Of a stretch of 64,000 bases of DNA, positions 17,469 to 25,060 are shown piece after piece (positions within the stretch are counted from its first letter, which is position 1; each line of letters begins with the position of its first letter). The stretch is from Solirubrobacter soli DSM 22325 (GTDB lineage: Bacteria > Actinomycetota > Thermoleophilia > Solirubrobacterales > Solirubrobacteraceae). The notes beneath the pieces were generated by a model. That model did not search any database, had not been told where the DNA came from, and saw nothing but the letters and a program-made list of their open reading frames with translations. The position numbers were made by a program, and so were the translations under genes. The stretch covers positions 341,152 to 405,151 of the forward strand of contig NZ_KE384072.1 of assembly GCF_000423665.1 (NCBI RefSeq). The letters run 5' to 3'.

Positions 17469-17499
17469 ACGGTACGGGTTAGAGCGCGCTCTAACGCAA
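17469..17499 (-). promoter_or_regulatory. MerR-type promoter with 19-bp spacer and 18-bp operator palindrome
   Basis: On the minus strand: -35 TTGCGT (17499-17494), a 19-bp spacer, and -10 TACCGT (17474-17469). The perfect 18-bp palindrome GTTAGAGCGCGCTCTAAC (17478-17495) fills the spacer. Over-long 19-bp spacers with a centred dyad are the defining architecture of MerR-regulated promoters. Transcription would start at or within 2 nt of the ATG at 17461, implying a leaderless mRNA. Confidence 0.8.
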
Positions 17500-17545
17500 G
17501 AGCGCCGACGCGCCAAATGCGCCGTGGTGGCGACCGCGGGACTCC

Positions 17546-17933
17546 TCAGGCGAACTGGTCGCTCGCGAACTCGGCGAGACCGGTTTCCTGGTGCCGACCG
17601 ACGCTGGCCATCCACGGGCTGCTCGTCAACGTCTGGATCGAGGAACGCGACGAACCATTCGACTGGAGTCTCATAGGCCCGTTGCTCGGCGACGAAGCGC
17701 CGACGCGCGCGCTCGACGGTCGCCTCGATCGCGGCGCTCTCACCGGGCTCTGGCGGTCCGACCCATTCACCAAGCCCGTGAACGAACGACTCGACACGAT
17801 CCGCTCGGGCCTGTGCCCACGCGAACGCATCGGCGAAGGTCGCGAAGTCGCGGGACTCCGCGGCGGTGCCGGCCGTGACGGCTGGGACACTGTCGCCTGA
17901 CATCCCGTGCCACTTGACCCACGCGGTCGTCAT
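17546..17933 (-). pseudogene. small hypothetical protein, probable frameshift near its 3' end
   Basis: From an ATG at 17933 (MTTAWVKWHGMSGDSVPAV) a natural-looking sequence runs through VESFVHGLGEWVGPPEPGES and PVEWFVAFLDPDVDEQP. The frame then turns into Arg-rich sequence and stops only at 17355, inside merR. In the next frame the same region reads RHQETGLAEFASDQFA and stops at 17546, clear of the merR promoter. A one-base shift around 17590-17625 would restore a ~129-residue protein. It could be a real mutation or an assembly error. Family unknown. Confidence 0.4.
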
Positions 17934-18001
17934 GGCCCGATGATGATGCAGGGCGCGAGACGCTGCGTGCACCGATGAGTTCAGGGCCCTGGGGCGGTCA
18001 C

Positions 18002-18352
18002 ATGAGCATGCACTTCACCGACCTCTTCGCCGGCGTCCGCGTTCGTGACATCGCGGACGCGCGCGCGTGGTATGAACGGCTGCTCGGGAGCGAGCCCGCG
18101 TTCCTCCCCAACGACATCGAAGCCGTGTGGCCGGTCGGCGATCACCGCTGGTTCTACCTCCTCCAGGACGCACCGAAGGCCGGCTGCGCGCTCGTCACCA
18201 TCATGGTCGCCGACCTCGACGCGACGGTGGCGGGGATCACCGCGCGCGGCATCAAGCCGACGGAGCTCGAGGACTACGGCGAGGCGCGCAAGTACGTCGT
18301 CCACGACCCCGACGGCAACGAGATCGGGATCGGCCAGGTCCCGGCCGCCTAG
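18002..18352 (+). CDS. VOC (glyoxalase/bleomycin-resistance-like) family protein
   Basis: 116 residues from an ATG at 18002. One paired beta-alpha-beta-beta-beta VOC module: DLFAGVRVRDIADARAWYERLLG at the start, PVGDHRWFYLLQDAPKAG in the middle and KYVVHDPDGNEIGIGQ at the end, with the C-terminal Glu metal-ligand position kept. VOC proteins act as dioxygenases, isomerases or drug-binding proteins; there is no hint which here. It stands alone between the frameshifted gene and a secreted protein. Confidence 0.85.
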   Translation: MSMHFTDLFAGVRVRDIADARAWYERLLGSEPAFLPNDIEAVWPVGDHRWFYLLQDAPKAGCALVTIMVADLDATVAGITARGIKPTELEDYGEARKYVVHDPDGNEIGIGQVPAA

Positions 18353-18540
18353 ACGAGCTGACGGTCCGCCCTCGTCGCGGGCAGGCGGCTCCGTCCTGTT
18401 GGCTCGCGACTGCGGCGATCTACTTAGCTGGGTGCGCAGTTCTCCGCGGTCTTGGGTCGGTCACGTAACGGGTCGGGCGGTCGGGGTGATTGTAGGTGCA
18501 AGTGTTTCCCGAACACCTACCACACGCCAGGAATCCCTCC

Positions 18541-19122
18541 ATGCGCAAGTCCAGCAAGCTCATCCTCGCCGCAGGCGCCATCGCGGCTCTCGCTGTCCCG
18601 TCGGTCGCGTCTGCGAACACGACGGCGACGTTCCATGCCACGCAGCCGTCCGGTGGCGGTGGCAATTGGGACCACACGTACACCGTCGATGTCAACGCTG
18701 ACGGCACGTTCACCGGAACCAACGTCATCACCGGACTCGACAACGGACAGACGGCCACGGTCAACGAGACCGTCTCCGGCACGCTCGCTGACGGCGACCA
18801 CGACGGCTACGCCGATCACGTCACGCTCACGGCGAATCGCGGCAGCGGCTTCTACACGTTCCAGTGGGGCGTCAACGACGCGCCCATGGACGGCGTCGCC
18901 GACAACATGGACGCCGGCACCACCAGCTACGCGTGGGCGAAGGACTGGCAGGGCAGCGCGCTCCCGATCACGTTCACCGCTCCGAGCGCGCGCCTGTTCG
19001 CTGTCAGCGACAGCACCGACTACAAGAACCACGGTCAGTACGTCAAGTCGCAGGGCGGCGGCAAGGACGCGGCGCAGTCGTCCATCGGGATGCCTGAGCA
19101 GTCGCAGAAGAACAAGAAGTAG
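18541..19122 (+). CDS. secreted hypothetical protein
   Basis: 193 residues from an ATG at 18541 preceded by AGGA; the signal peptide is MRKSSKLILAAGAIAALAVPSVASA. The mature part is an acidic beta-rich domain (HTYTVDVNADGTFTGTNVITGLDNGQ; VSGTLADGDHDGYADHVTLTA; GVADNMDAG) whose short Asp/Asn/Gly turns resemble calcium-binding loops. The tail is Lys/Gln-rich and disordered (SQGGGKDAAQSS ... EQSQKNKK). No Cys. I do not recognise a named family. The 188-bp gap upstream holds its promoter but no clear -35/-10 pair. Confidence 0.7.
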   Translation: MRKSSKLILAAGAIAALAVPSVASANTTATFHATQPSGGGGNWDHTYTVDVNADGTFTGTNVITGLDNGQTATVNETVSGTLADGDHDGYADHVTLTANRGSGFYTFQWGVNDAPMDGVADNMDAGTTSYAWAKDWQGSALPITFTAPSARLFAVSDSTDYKNHGQYVKSQGGGKDAAQSSIGMPEQSQKNKK

Positions 19123-19240
19123 TCGCGGTCGCCGAGATCGACAGTGACGGCCACCGACGACCTCGACGGCACGACCGAGCAGCTCGTGCCCAACGACACG
19201 GGACCGAGGGTCTCGCCGCTGCGTCGGAGGCGCGGAACGC

Positions 19241-19573
19241 TCAGTCGCAGCCGAGAGCTGCGAGCTGGTCCATCCCGAACTGCGTCAGGGCCGTGAGGCC
19301 CAACGCGTCCTTGTACGCCTCGCAGAAGTCAGTCGGGGTCTGCGCGCCGCCACCGCCGCCGTGCGGGGGCGGCGTCGGCACCGGCGTCGGGGTCACCACC
19401 GGCGCGCACGAGGTGGGGTCGTCCAGCAGGCATGGGTTGTCGATCGGATGCAGGTGCGTCTTGGTCACACCGGTCAGGTCGACCTGGCTGACGATGGCCG
19501 CTCCCGCAGCCGTGGGCACGGCGAGACCGATGGTGAGCGCAGCCAGAGTGAGAGAGAGTCGTGATCGGAGCAT
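19241..19573 (-). CDS. small secreted proline/glycine-rich protein
   Basis: 110 residues from an ATG at 19573 with a signal peptide (MLRSRLSLTLAALTIGLAVPTAAGA). Four Cys follow: CLLDDPTSCAPV, FCEAY and a C-terminal GCD. Between the pairs lies a low-complexity linker (TPTPVPTPPPHGGGGG). The Cys spacing suggests two disulfides. No family recognised. Confidence 0.6.
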   Translation of the reverse strand: MLRSRLSLTLAALTIGLAVPTAAGAAIVSQVDLTGVTKTHLHPIDNPCLLDDPTSCAPVVTPTPVPTPPPHGGGGGAQTPTDFCEAYKDALGLTALTQFGMDQLAALGCD

Positions 19574-19622
19574 GCGCAGCTATTCGCTCCGTCCCCGCCG
19601 GTTGGATCACCTTGTTGCTGGT

Positions 19623-21008
19623 TCAGCTCATGGCGTAGAGGAGGTTCATCGGGTTCTTGATCGCGACGTGCTCGATGCGTGTGAAGCCCGCTTGCGCGCA
19701 GAGCTCGTGGACGCGTTCGGGCGGGCATCCACAGGCTCCGAGGCCGGGGCTGCCGCTGTGCAGCGAGGTCGGTAGGCAGTACAGGAGGCTGATCCCGTAC
19801 AGCAGGGCGGCCAGCGGGCCGACGTTCTCGGCGGGATCGTCGGCGCAGTTGAGCTCGAGGAGGAGGTGGGTCCCGCCGGGGCGCAGGGCGCGGGCGATGG
19901 TGCGCAGGAGGGCTTCGGGATCGCTGCTGTCGTGGAGGACGTCGAATGCGGTGATCACGTCGTAGGTGTCCGGGAGTCCGGCGGCGGCGTCGAGCGACTC
20001 GAAGCGAACGCGGTCGCCGACTTGCGCGGCTTCCGCGGCGGCGCGGGCATGCTCGATGACAGTGGGGAAGCTGTCGTAGCCGACGAAGGTCGAGCGCGGG
20101 TAGGCGGCCGCGAGCGCGATCAGCGCCTCGCCGGCGCCGCAGCCGACGTCGGCGACGTGTGCACCCGCGGCGAGGCGCTGGTGGAGCCCCGCGGCGGGAA
20201 TCCATTCCTGGACGAGCTCGTGGCGGTACCAGGGGAGCGAGACGCGGCGCTGACCGTCGAACGTCGCCGATGGGTAGTCGGCGAGCGCGACTCCGGCCCC
20301 AGAACGGAAGGCGCGTGTGATGTGGTCGAGCATGGCGAGCTCGCCGCCGAGGGCCTCGTAGGCACCCGCGACGAAGGACGGGCCGGCCTCCGCGGCGAGG
20401 ACGTCGACGTGCGACCGGGGCAGCACGAAGCGCTCGCCCGCGCGCTCGAGATAGCCGGCGGCGGTCATGCCGCGCAGCCATTCGCGCGCGTAGCGTTCGC
20501 TGACCGAGGCGCGCGCGGCGAGCTCCGAGCTCGAGGCGGCGCCGTCGCGCGCGAGGCTGCGGAACAGCCCGAGCCGGTCGCCGAGGACGGCCAGGACCGT
20601 CGTCATCGTGGCGGCGATGTCGCCGAAGACGGTCGCCGCGAACGGCGTCGGCGGCTCGTCCCACGCCTGCACGCCGTGCCAGCGAGCGATGCGCCCGCCA
20701 CGGAACCACACGAGGGCGTGCTCGCGGACCAACCGGCCGTCGGGGTAGCGGCACTCGATCACGAGCGCGCCGCGCTCGTCATCGATGAACGCGTCGGCGA
20801 GCGCGGACTCGATCTCCCGCTCGGCAACCCCGCGCAGCATCGGCAGCACCTCGCCGTGGCCGTGGCGCCGCGCCGGTGCGCTGGGAGTTGTGACATGGTC
20901 GATCTCGGTCCAGTCCACGTCCTCGGTGAAGAACGCGAGCAGCGCTTCGGGCGACCGCGCGCCGTCCGTGACGGCGGCGGCGAACGCGTCGGTGTCGAAT
21001 CCGGTCAT
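19623..21008 (-). CDS. NTF2/SnoaL-like domain fused to a SAM-dependent methyltransferase
   Basis: 461 residues from an ATG at 21008. Residues 1-~115 (LLAFFTEDVDWTEIDHVTTPSAP, RGALVIECRYPDGRLVREHALVWFRGGRIARWHGVQAW) form a SnoaL/NTF2-like cone fold. A winged-helix dimerisation domain (LGLFRSLARDGAASSSELAARASVSERYAREWL) and a class I methyltransferase (HVADVGCGAGEALIALAAAYP, DVITAFDVLHDSSDPEALL) follow. The helix-plus-methyltransferase part resembles Rv2258c-like proteins; the N-terminal fusion is unusual. Divergent from the SARP regulator, with three direct repeats between the starts. Confidence 0.85.
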   Translation of the reverse strand: MTGFDTDAFAAAVTDGARSPEALLAFFTEDVDWTEIDHVTTPSAPARRHGHGEVLPMLRGVAEREIESALADAFIDDERGALVIECRYPDGRLVREHALVWFRGGRIARWHGVQAWDEPPTPFAATVFGDIAATMTTVLAVLGDRLGLFRSLARDGAASSSELAARASVSERYAREWLRGMTAAGYLERAGERFVLPRSHVDVLAAEAGPSFVAGAYEALGGELAMLDHITRAFRSGAGVALADYPSATFDGQRRVSLPWYRHELVQEWIPAAGLHQRLAAGAHVADVGCGAGEALIALAAAYPRSTFVGYDSFPTVIEHARAAAEAAQVGDRVRFESLDAAAGLPDTYDVITAFDVLHDSSDPEALLRTIARALRPGGTHLLLELNCADDPAENVGPLAALLYGISLLYCLPTSLHSGSPGLGACGCPPERVHELCAQAGFTRIEHVAIKNPMNLLYAMS

Positions 21009-21030
21009 GGCGACCACTGTGGACCGCTCC

Positions 21031-21059
21031 CGCAACGGGATCGCAACGGCACCGCAACG
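21031..21059. promoter_or_regulatory. three 11-bp-phased heptamer direct repeats (probable SARP binding site)
   Basis: CGCAACG occurs at 21031-21037, 21042-21048 and 21053-21059, spaced exactly 11 bp. SARP regulators bind heptamer direct repeats at one-helical-turn spacing next to the -10 box. A TAAGCT (TANNNT) lies at 21063-21068, followed by the ATG of the SARP gene at 21079. Confidence 0.65.
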
Positions 21060-21078
21060 CCGTAAGCTCGCGATTGAG

Positions 21079-24000
21079 ATGGTGCGCATCCGCCTGCTCG
21101 GGCCGCTGGGGCTGGAGGTCGATGGCGTCGAACGAGACCTGCCGGATCGTCGTCCCGGCCGGTCCCTGCTCGCCTGGCTCGCGCTGCATCCCGGGACGCA
21201 CACGCGTTCCCGGGTCGCCGGCACCTTGTGGCCCGCGGTCCTCGAATCGAGCGCGCGGGCCAGCCTGAGGACCACGCTCTCGAGCGTGCGGCGAGCGCTC
21301 GGGCCTGCCGGCGAGTCCGCGCTGCGAAGCACGCGCGACACTGTCGAGCTCAGCGGAGCGTGGGTGGACGCGCTCGAGTTCGAGAGCCTCGTCACCGCGG
21401 GCCGGCTCGAAGCGGCGCTCGCGCTCTGTCGCGGCGACCTGCTCGCCGACCTCGACGACGACTGGGCGCTGAGCGCGCGTGAGACGCATCGCAGCGAGCG
21501 TTCCGACGTCCTGCGCCGCCTGGCGGAGAAGGCACCCGACGCGGCAAGCGCGCTGGCGTGGTCGCGTCAGCGGGTCGCGCTCGACCCGTTCGGCGAGGAC
21601 GCGCACCGCGCGCTCATGGAGGCGCTGTCCGCGGTCGGAGACCGAGCCGCCGCGCTGGCGGTCTATGAGCGCCTGCAGGATCGCCTGCGACGTCAGCTCG
21701 CCGTCGCGCCGTCGATCCAGACCCGCGCGCTGGTCGCGTCGCTGCGAACCGGCGGCAGCGTGCCGGCGGGGCCGTTGCCGGTCGCGCTTCCGGCGCGCCG
21801 GCGCTTCGTCGGACGCGCCCACGCGCTCGACCGTCTGCGGGCCGCCTGGGCGCGCGCCCAAGCGGGCGAGGGGCGGCTCGCGCTCGTCACCGGAGAGCCA
21901 GGGATCGGCAAGACGCAGCTCGCGGCACACTTCGCCGCCGAGCTTCATGACGGCGGAGCGGCGGTGCTGTACGGACGGACGGAAGAGGTCGCGCGCGAGC
22001 CCTTTCAACCGTTCGCGCAGTCGGTTTCGGCAAGCCCCGACCGGATCGAGGCGGTCGCCGCGGAGCTCGAGCTCGCGGCGGCAGCGCACGGACTGCTGCT
22101 GATCCTGGACGACCTCCACTGGGCCGACCAGCCGACGCTGCGGCTGCTGGTCGAGCTGATGACACGGTGCCCACCGGCGCGCACGCTCGTGCTCGCGACG
22201 TCCCGCCAGACGCGCGCGATCGCACCGCTCCTGCGCGGGGCGATCGTCGACGAGCTGCCCCTCGGCGGCCTTGACGAGGACGAGCTGGCCGGCCTCGTCC
22301 CCGGCCTCGATCGCGCGTCGATCGCGCGGCTGCGGAGCGAGACCGGCGGCAATCCCTTCTTCGCGCTCCAGGTCGCCGAGCAACTGCGCGAGCGCGGGAC
22401 GAGCGCGCCGCTCGCCGTGTCCGCCGGGGTCCGCCAGCTCGTCGCCGAACGCGTGAGCGGTCTCGGAGACGACACGACCGGGTTGCTCGCGGCCGCGGCC
22501 CTGATCGGGAGCGCCGAGTTCGAGCTCGGAGTGCTCGCCGAGACGCAAGGGCTCGCGCCCGAAGACGCGGCTGCGGCACTCGAAGCCGCGTTGGACGCCG
22601 GCTTGCTGACCGAGTCGCCCGGCGCTGACGGGCGCTATGCGTTCGTGCACGCGCTCGTGCGTGACGCGATCGTGGCGAACCTCCCCGCGCCGCGTCGGAC
22701 GATGCTGCACGCGCGACTCGCCGCGGCACTCGAGCCACGCGCCGGCATCGACCCGGAGCGCCACCTCGCGCTGCTCGCCCACCACTCCCTGGCCGGCGCC
22801 GTCCCGCAGGCGGCGGAGTTCGCCGAGCGCGCGGCGGCCGCCGCGGCCGCCCTGCACGCCCACGAGAAGGCGGCAACGCTGCTCGAACGCGCTCTCGAGA
22901 CCGGCACCGCGCACCGCCGCGGGGTCCTGCACTGCGCCCTCGGCGAGTCGCTTCAGCACACGGGCGAGCGTGGACGAGCGCACACCCACTTCGCCGCCGC
23001 GACGGACATCGCTCGCCGCAGCGGCGACGCCGAGTTGCTCGCCCGGGCGGCGCTCAACGGCGACAGCGCGAGCGTCACGGTGCTGTCCGTCGATCATCAG
23101 CGTGTCGAACGTCTCGAGGAAGCGGCCGCCCTGCTCACCCCCGGCCCGCTGCGCACCCGCGTGCTCGCCCGCCTGGCGACCGAGCTCGCGTACGACTCCG
23201 ACGCCGCGAGGCGTGAGGCCGTGGCCCGCCAGGCGCTGGGCGAGGCACGCGCCGCAGGCGAGCCGAGGTCGCTCGCCGCGGCACTCAACGCCCAACACGT
23301 CACCCACTGGGGACCCGACCACACCCACGCGCGACTCTCGTGGGCCGAGGAGATGCTGGATCTCGCCCGCCAGGCCGGAGATCGCGAGCTCGCGCTCCAG
23401 GCCCGCAACTGGCGGCTCGCGGACCTCTTCGAACTCGGCGACGGAGCGCGGCTCCAGGACGAGCTCGACGCCTACGCCGCGCTGGCGGCCGACGTCGCCC
23501 TCCCCGCCTTCGCCTGGTACGTGCCGATGTGGCGCGCGACCCTCGCGCTCCTCGCCGGCCGACTCGCCGAGGCCGCCGAACTGGCGCGACGCGGTCGCGA
23601 CCTCGGCCGGGCGGCAGGCGACGCGAACGCCGACGCGTTCTGGCGCGAGCATCAGCATGCACGCTGGCTCGCCGGGGAGCGCTACGACGCCTGGGACGCA
23701 CGCGAGGTCGCCTACGTCGAGCACAGGATCCAGACCTCACCCGCCGGCCACGCCTTTGCCGCTGGGCTGGCGTTCGTCCTCGCGGCCCGCGGCCTGACTG
23801 CTGACGCGCAGCGGACGCTGACCAAGGTGGACCTCGCCGCCGTGCCACGCGACACGAATTGGATCTCGACGATGGCGTCGGCCGGCGAAGCCGCAGCCTT
23901 GCTCGGCGACCGCGAACGCGCCGCCGCCGTTCGGACATTGCTCGAACCGTTCGCCGAGCGGATGGTCGTCGCCGCGCGCGGGTGCTTTCACTACGGCTCC

Positions 24001-24162
24001 GTGGCCTACGTGCTCGCCCGGCTCGACGCCACCCTCGGAGACGACACCGCCGCGTGCATCCACTACGAGCAGGCCATCACCCGCGACGAACACGCCGGTG
24101 CAACGGTCTGGACCGCACGCGATCGACGCCACCTGGCCCAAGCAGGCGTCTCACCGTGTTGA
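21079..24162 (+). CDS. AfsR/DnrI-type SARP regulator with AAA-type ATPase and TPR domains
   Basis: 1027 residues from an ATG at 21079. OmpR-like winged helix (MVRIRLLGPLGLEVDG ... RRPGRSLLAWLALHPG), then a bacterial transcriptional activation domain (~100-245; ALALCRGDLLADLDDDWAL, RALMEALSAVGDRAAALAVYERLQDRL). The NTPase module has Walker A GEPGIGKTQ at ~271, Walker B LLLILDDLHW at ~341 and FVGR at the domain entry. A ~500-residue alpha-helical TPR-like tail follows. Such proteins switch on secondary-metabolism genes. The divergent methyltransferase gene and the phased repeats between them are the obvious first target. Confidence 0.9.
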   Translation: MVRIRLLGPLGLEVDGVERDLPDRRPGRSLLAWLALHPGTHTRSRVAGTLWPAVLESSARASLRTTLSSVRRALGPAGESALRSTRDTVELSGAWVDALEFESLVTAGRLEAALALCRGDLLADLDDDWALSARETHRSERSDVLRRLAEKAPDAASALAWSRQRVALDPFGEDAHRALMEALSAVGDRAAALAVYERLQDRLRRQLAVAPSIQTRALVASLRTGGSVPAGPLPVALPARRRFVGRAHALDRLRAAWARAQAGEGRLALVTGEPGIGKTQLAAHFAAELHDGGAAVLYGRTEEVAREPFQPFAQSVSASPDRIEAVAAELELAAAAHGLLLILDDLHWADQPTLRLLVELMTRCPPARTLVLATSRQTRAIAPLLRGAIVDELPLGGLDEDELAGLVPGLDRASIARLRSETGGNPFFALQVAEQLRERGTSAPLAVSAGVRQLVAERVSGLGDDTTGLLAAAALIGSAEFELGVLAETQGLAPEDAAAALEAALDAGLLTESPGADGRYAFVHALVRDAIVANLPAPRRTMLHARLAAALEPRAGIDPERHLALLAHHSLAGAVPQAAEFAERAAAAAAALHAHEKAATLLERALETGTAHRRGVLHCALGESLQHTGERGRAHTHFAAATDIARRSGDAELLARAALNGDSASVTVLSVDHQRVERLEEAAALLTPGPLRTRVLARLATELAYDSDAARREAVARQALGEARAAGEPRSLAAALNAQHVTHWGPDHTHARLSWAEEMLDLARQAGDRELALQARNWRLADLFELGDGARLQDELDAYAALAADVALPAFAWYVPMWRATLALLAGRLAEAAELARRGRDLGRAAGDANADAFWREHQHARWLAGERYDAWDAREVAYVEHRIQTSPAGHAFAAGLAFVLAARGLTADAQRTLTKVDLAAVPRDTNWISTMASAGEAAALLGDRERAAAVRTLLEPFAERMVVAARGCFHYGSVAYVLARLDATLGDDTAACIHYEQAITRDEHAGATVWTARDRRHLAQAGVSPC

Positions 24163-24195
24163 ACCTGGCCGGGGCGTCATGCAGACTCCGGCCGG

Positions 24196-25008
24196 ATGAT
24201 CGTTCTAGTGGCGGGCGCCGGAGGGCGCGTGGGCGAGCTCGTGGTGGCGTTGCTGCTCGCGCGCGGGCATGAGGTTCGCGGGCTCGTGCGTGGCGCGCAG
24301 CAGGCCGAAGACCTCGAAGAACTCGGAGCGATGCCGGTCATCGCGGATCTACGCGGGGACGTCGAGTGGGTGACGGACCGGTGCGACGCGGTCATCTTCG
24401 CGGCGGGTGCGCGGCACGCGGCGGATCTGGCGGCGATCGACGCCGGCGGGGCGGCCAAGCTCGCCGAGGCGGCCGCGCGGTCCGACGTGCGGCGGTTCGT
24501 CCTCTGCAGCGCCGTCGGGGCGGACCGTCCTGAGCAACGGGACGAGCCGATCCGGACCTTCCTCTCCGCCAAGCACCAGGCGGAGCGGCGGCTGCACGAG
24601 CTCGAGTTGCCCTGGACCGTGCTGCGGTTCGGCCGGCTCACCGACGCGTCTGGCACGGGGAGGATCGGGACCGCGCTGCCCGGCGCGGAGCCGGTGACGC
24701 TCAGCCGCGACGATGCGGCGCTCACGGCGGTCGAGGCGCTGGACCGCGCCAATCTCGTCCATCGCACCATCGACGTCATCGACGGGGACCGGCACGTCGC
24801 CGAGGTCCTCGACGCCGTCGAGCCGGAGCCGTTGCCGCCGTCGCGACCCTCGGGGCTGGCCGCGGGGCAGCCGGACAACCCGACGTCGGCGCGAAACCGG
24901 CTCGCGACGGACGCCGGGCCGTTCGACCCGTTGGTCGACTACGAGGGCGAAGGCGAGTTGCCGCCCGAGATCCGCGGCAACGACGACCCCGCGCCCGGCA
25001 TCCCGTAG
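24196..25008 (+). CDS. NAD(P)-binding atypical SDR protein
   Basis: 270 residues from an ATG at 24196. VLVAGAGGRVGELVVALLLARGHEVRGLVRG gives the glycine-rich Rossmann motif; DAVIFAAG and FVLCSAVGADRP follow the NAD(P)H-binding/YwnB-like pattern, and SAKHQAERRLHELELPWTVLRFGRL is the usual Lys-containing helix. The C-terminal ~60 residues (PLPPSRPSGLAAGQPDN ... DYEGEGELPPEIRGNDD) are an acidic disordered tail not typical of the family. Substrate unknown. Confidence 0.85.
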   Translation: MIVLVAGAGGRVGELVVALLLARGHEVRGLVRGAQQAEDLEELGAMPVIADLRGDVEWVTDRCDAVIFAAGARHAADLAAIDAGGAAKLAEAAARSDVRRFVLCSAVGADRPEQRDEPIRTFLSAKHQAERRLHELELPWTVLRFGRLTDASGTGRIGTALPGAEPVTLSRDDAALTAVEALDRANLVHRTIDVIDGDRHVAEVLDAVEPEPLPPSRPSGLAAGQPDNPTSARNRLATDAGPFDPLVDYEGEGELPPEIRGNDDPAPGIP

Positions 25009-25020
25009 AGACGCGCACTC

Positions 25021-25053
25021 GGCACCGGCCGTCCGCGGGGGACGGCCGGTGCC
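25021..25053. terminator. bidirectional terminator between convergent genes
   Basis: GGCACCGGCCGTCC and GGACGGCCGGTGCC form a perfect 14-bp stem with a 5-nt loop, between the stops at 25008 and 25061. Confidence 0.8.
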
Positions 25054-25060
25054 GGGAGGC

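Noticed and set aside
19600..19614. GTTGGATCACCTT resembling the 3' end of 16S rRNA
   Set aside because: Only ~13 nt match and no rRNA lies around it; chance.
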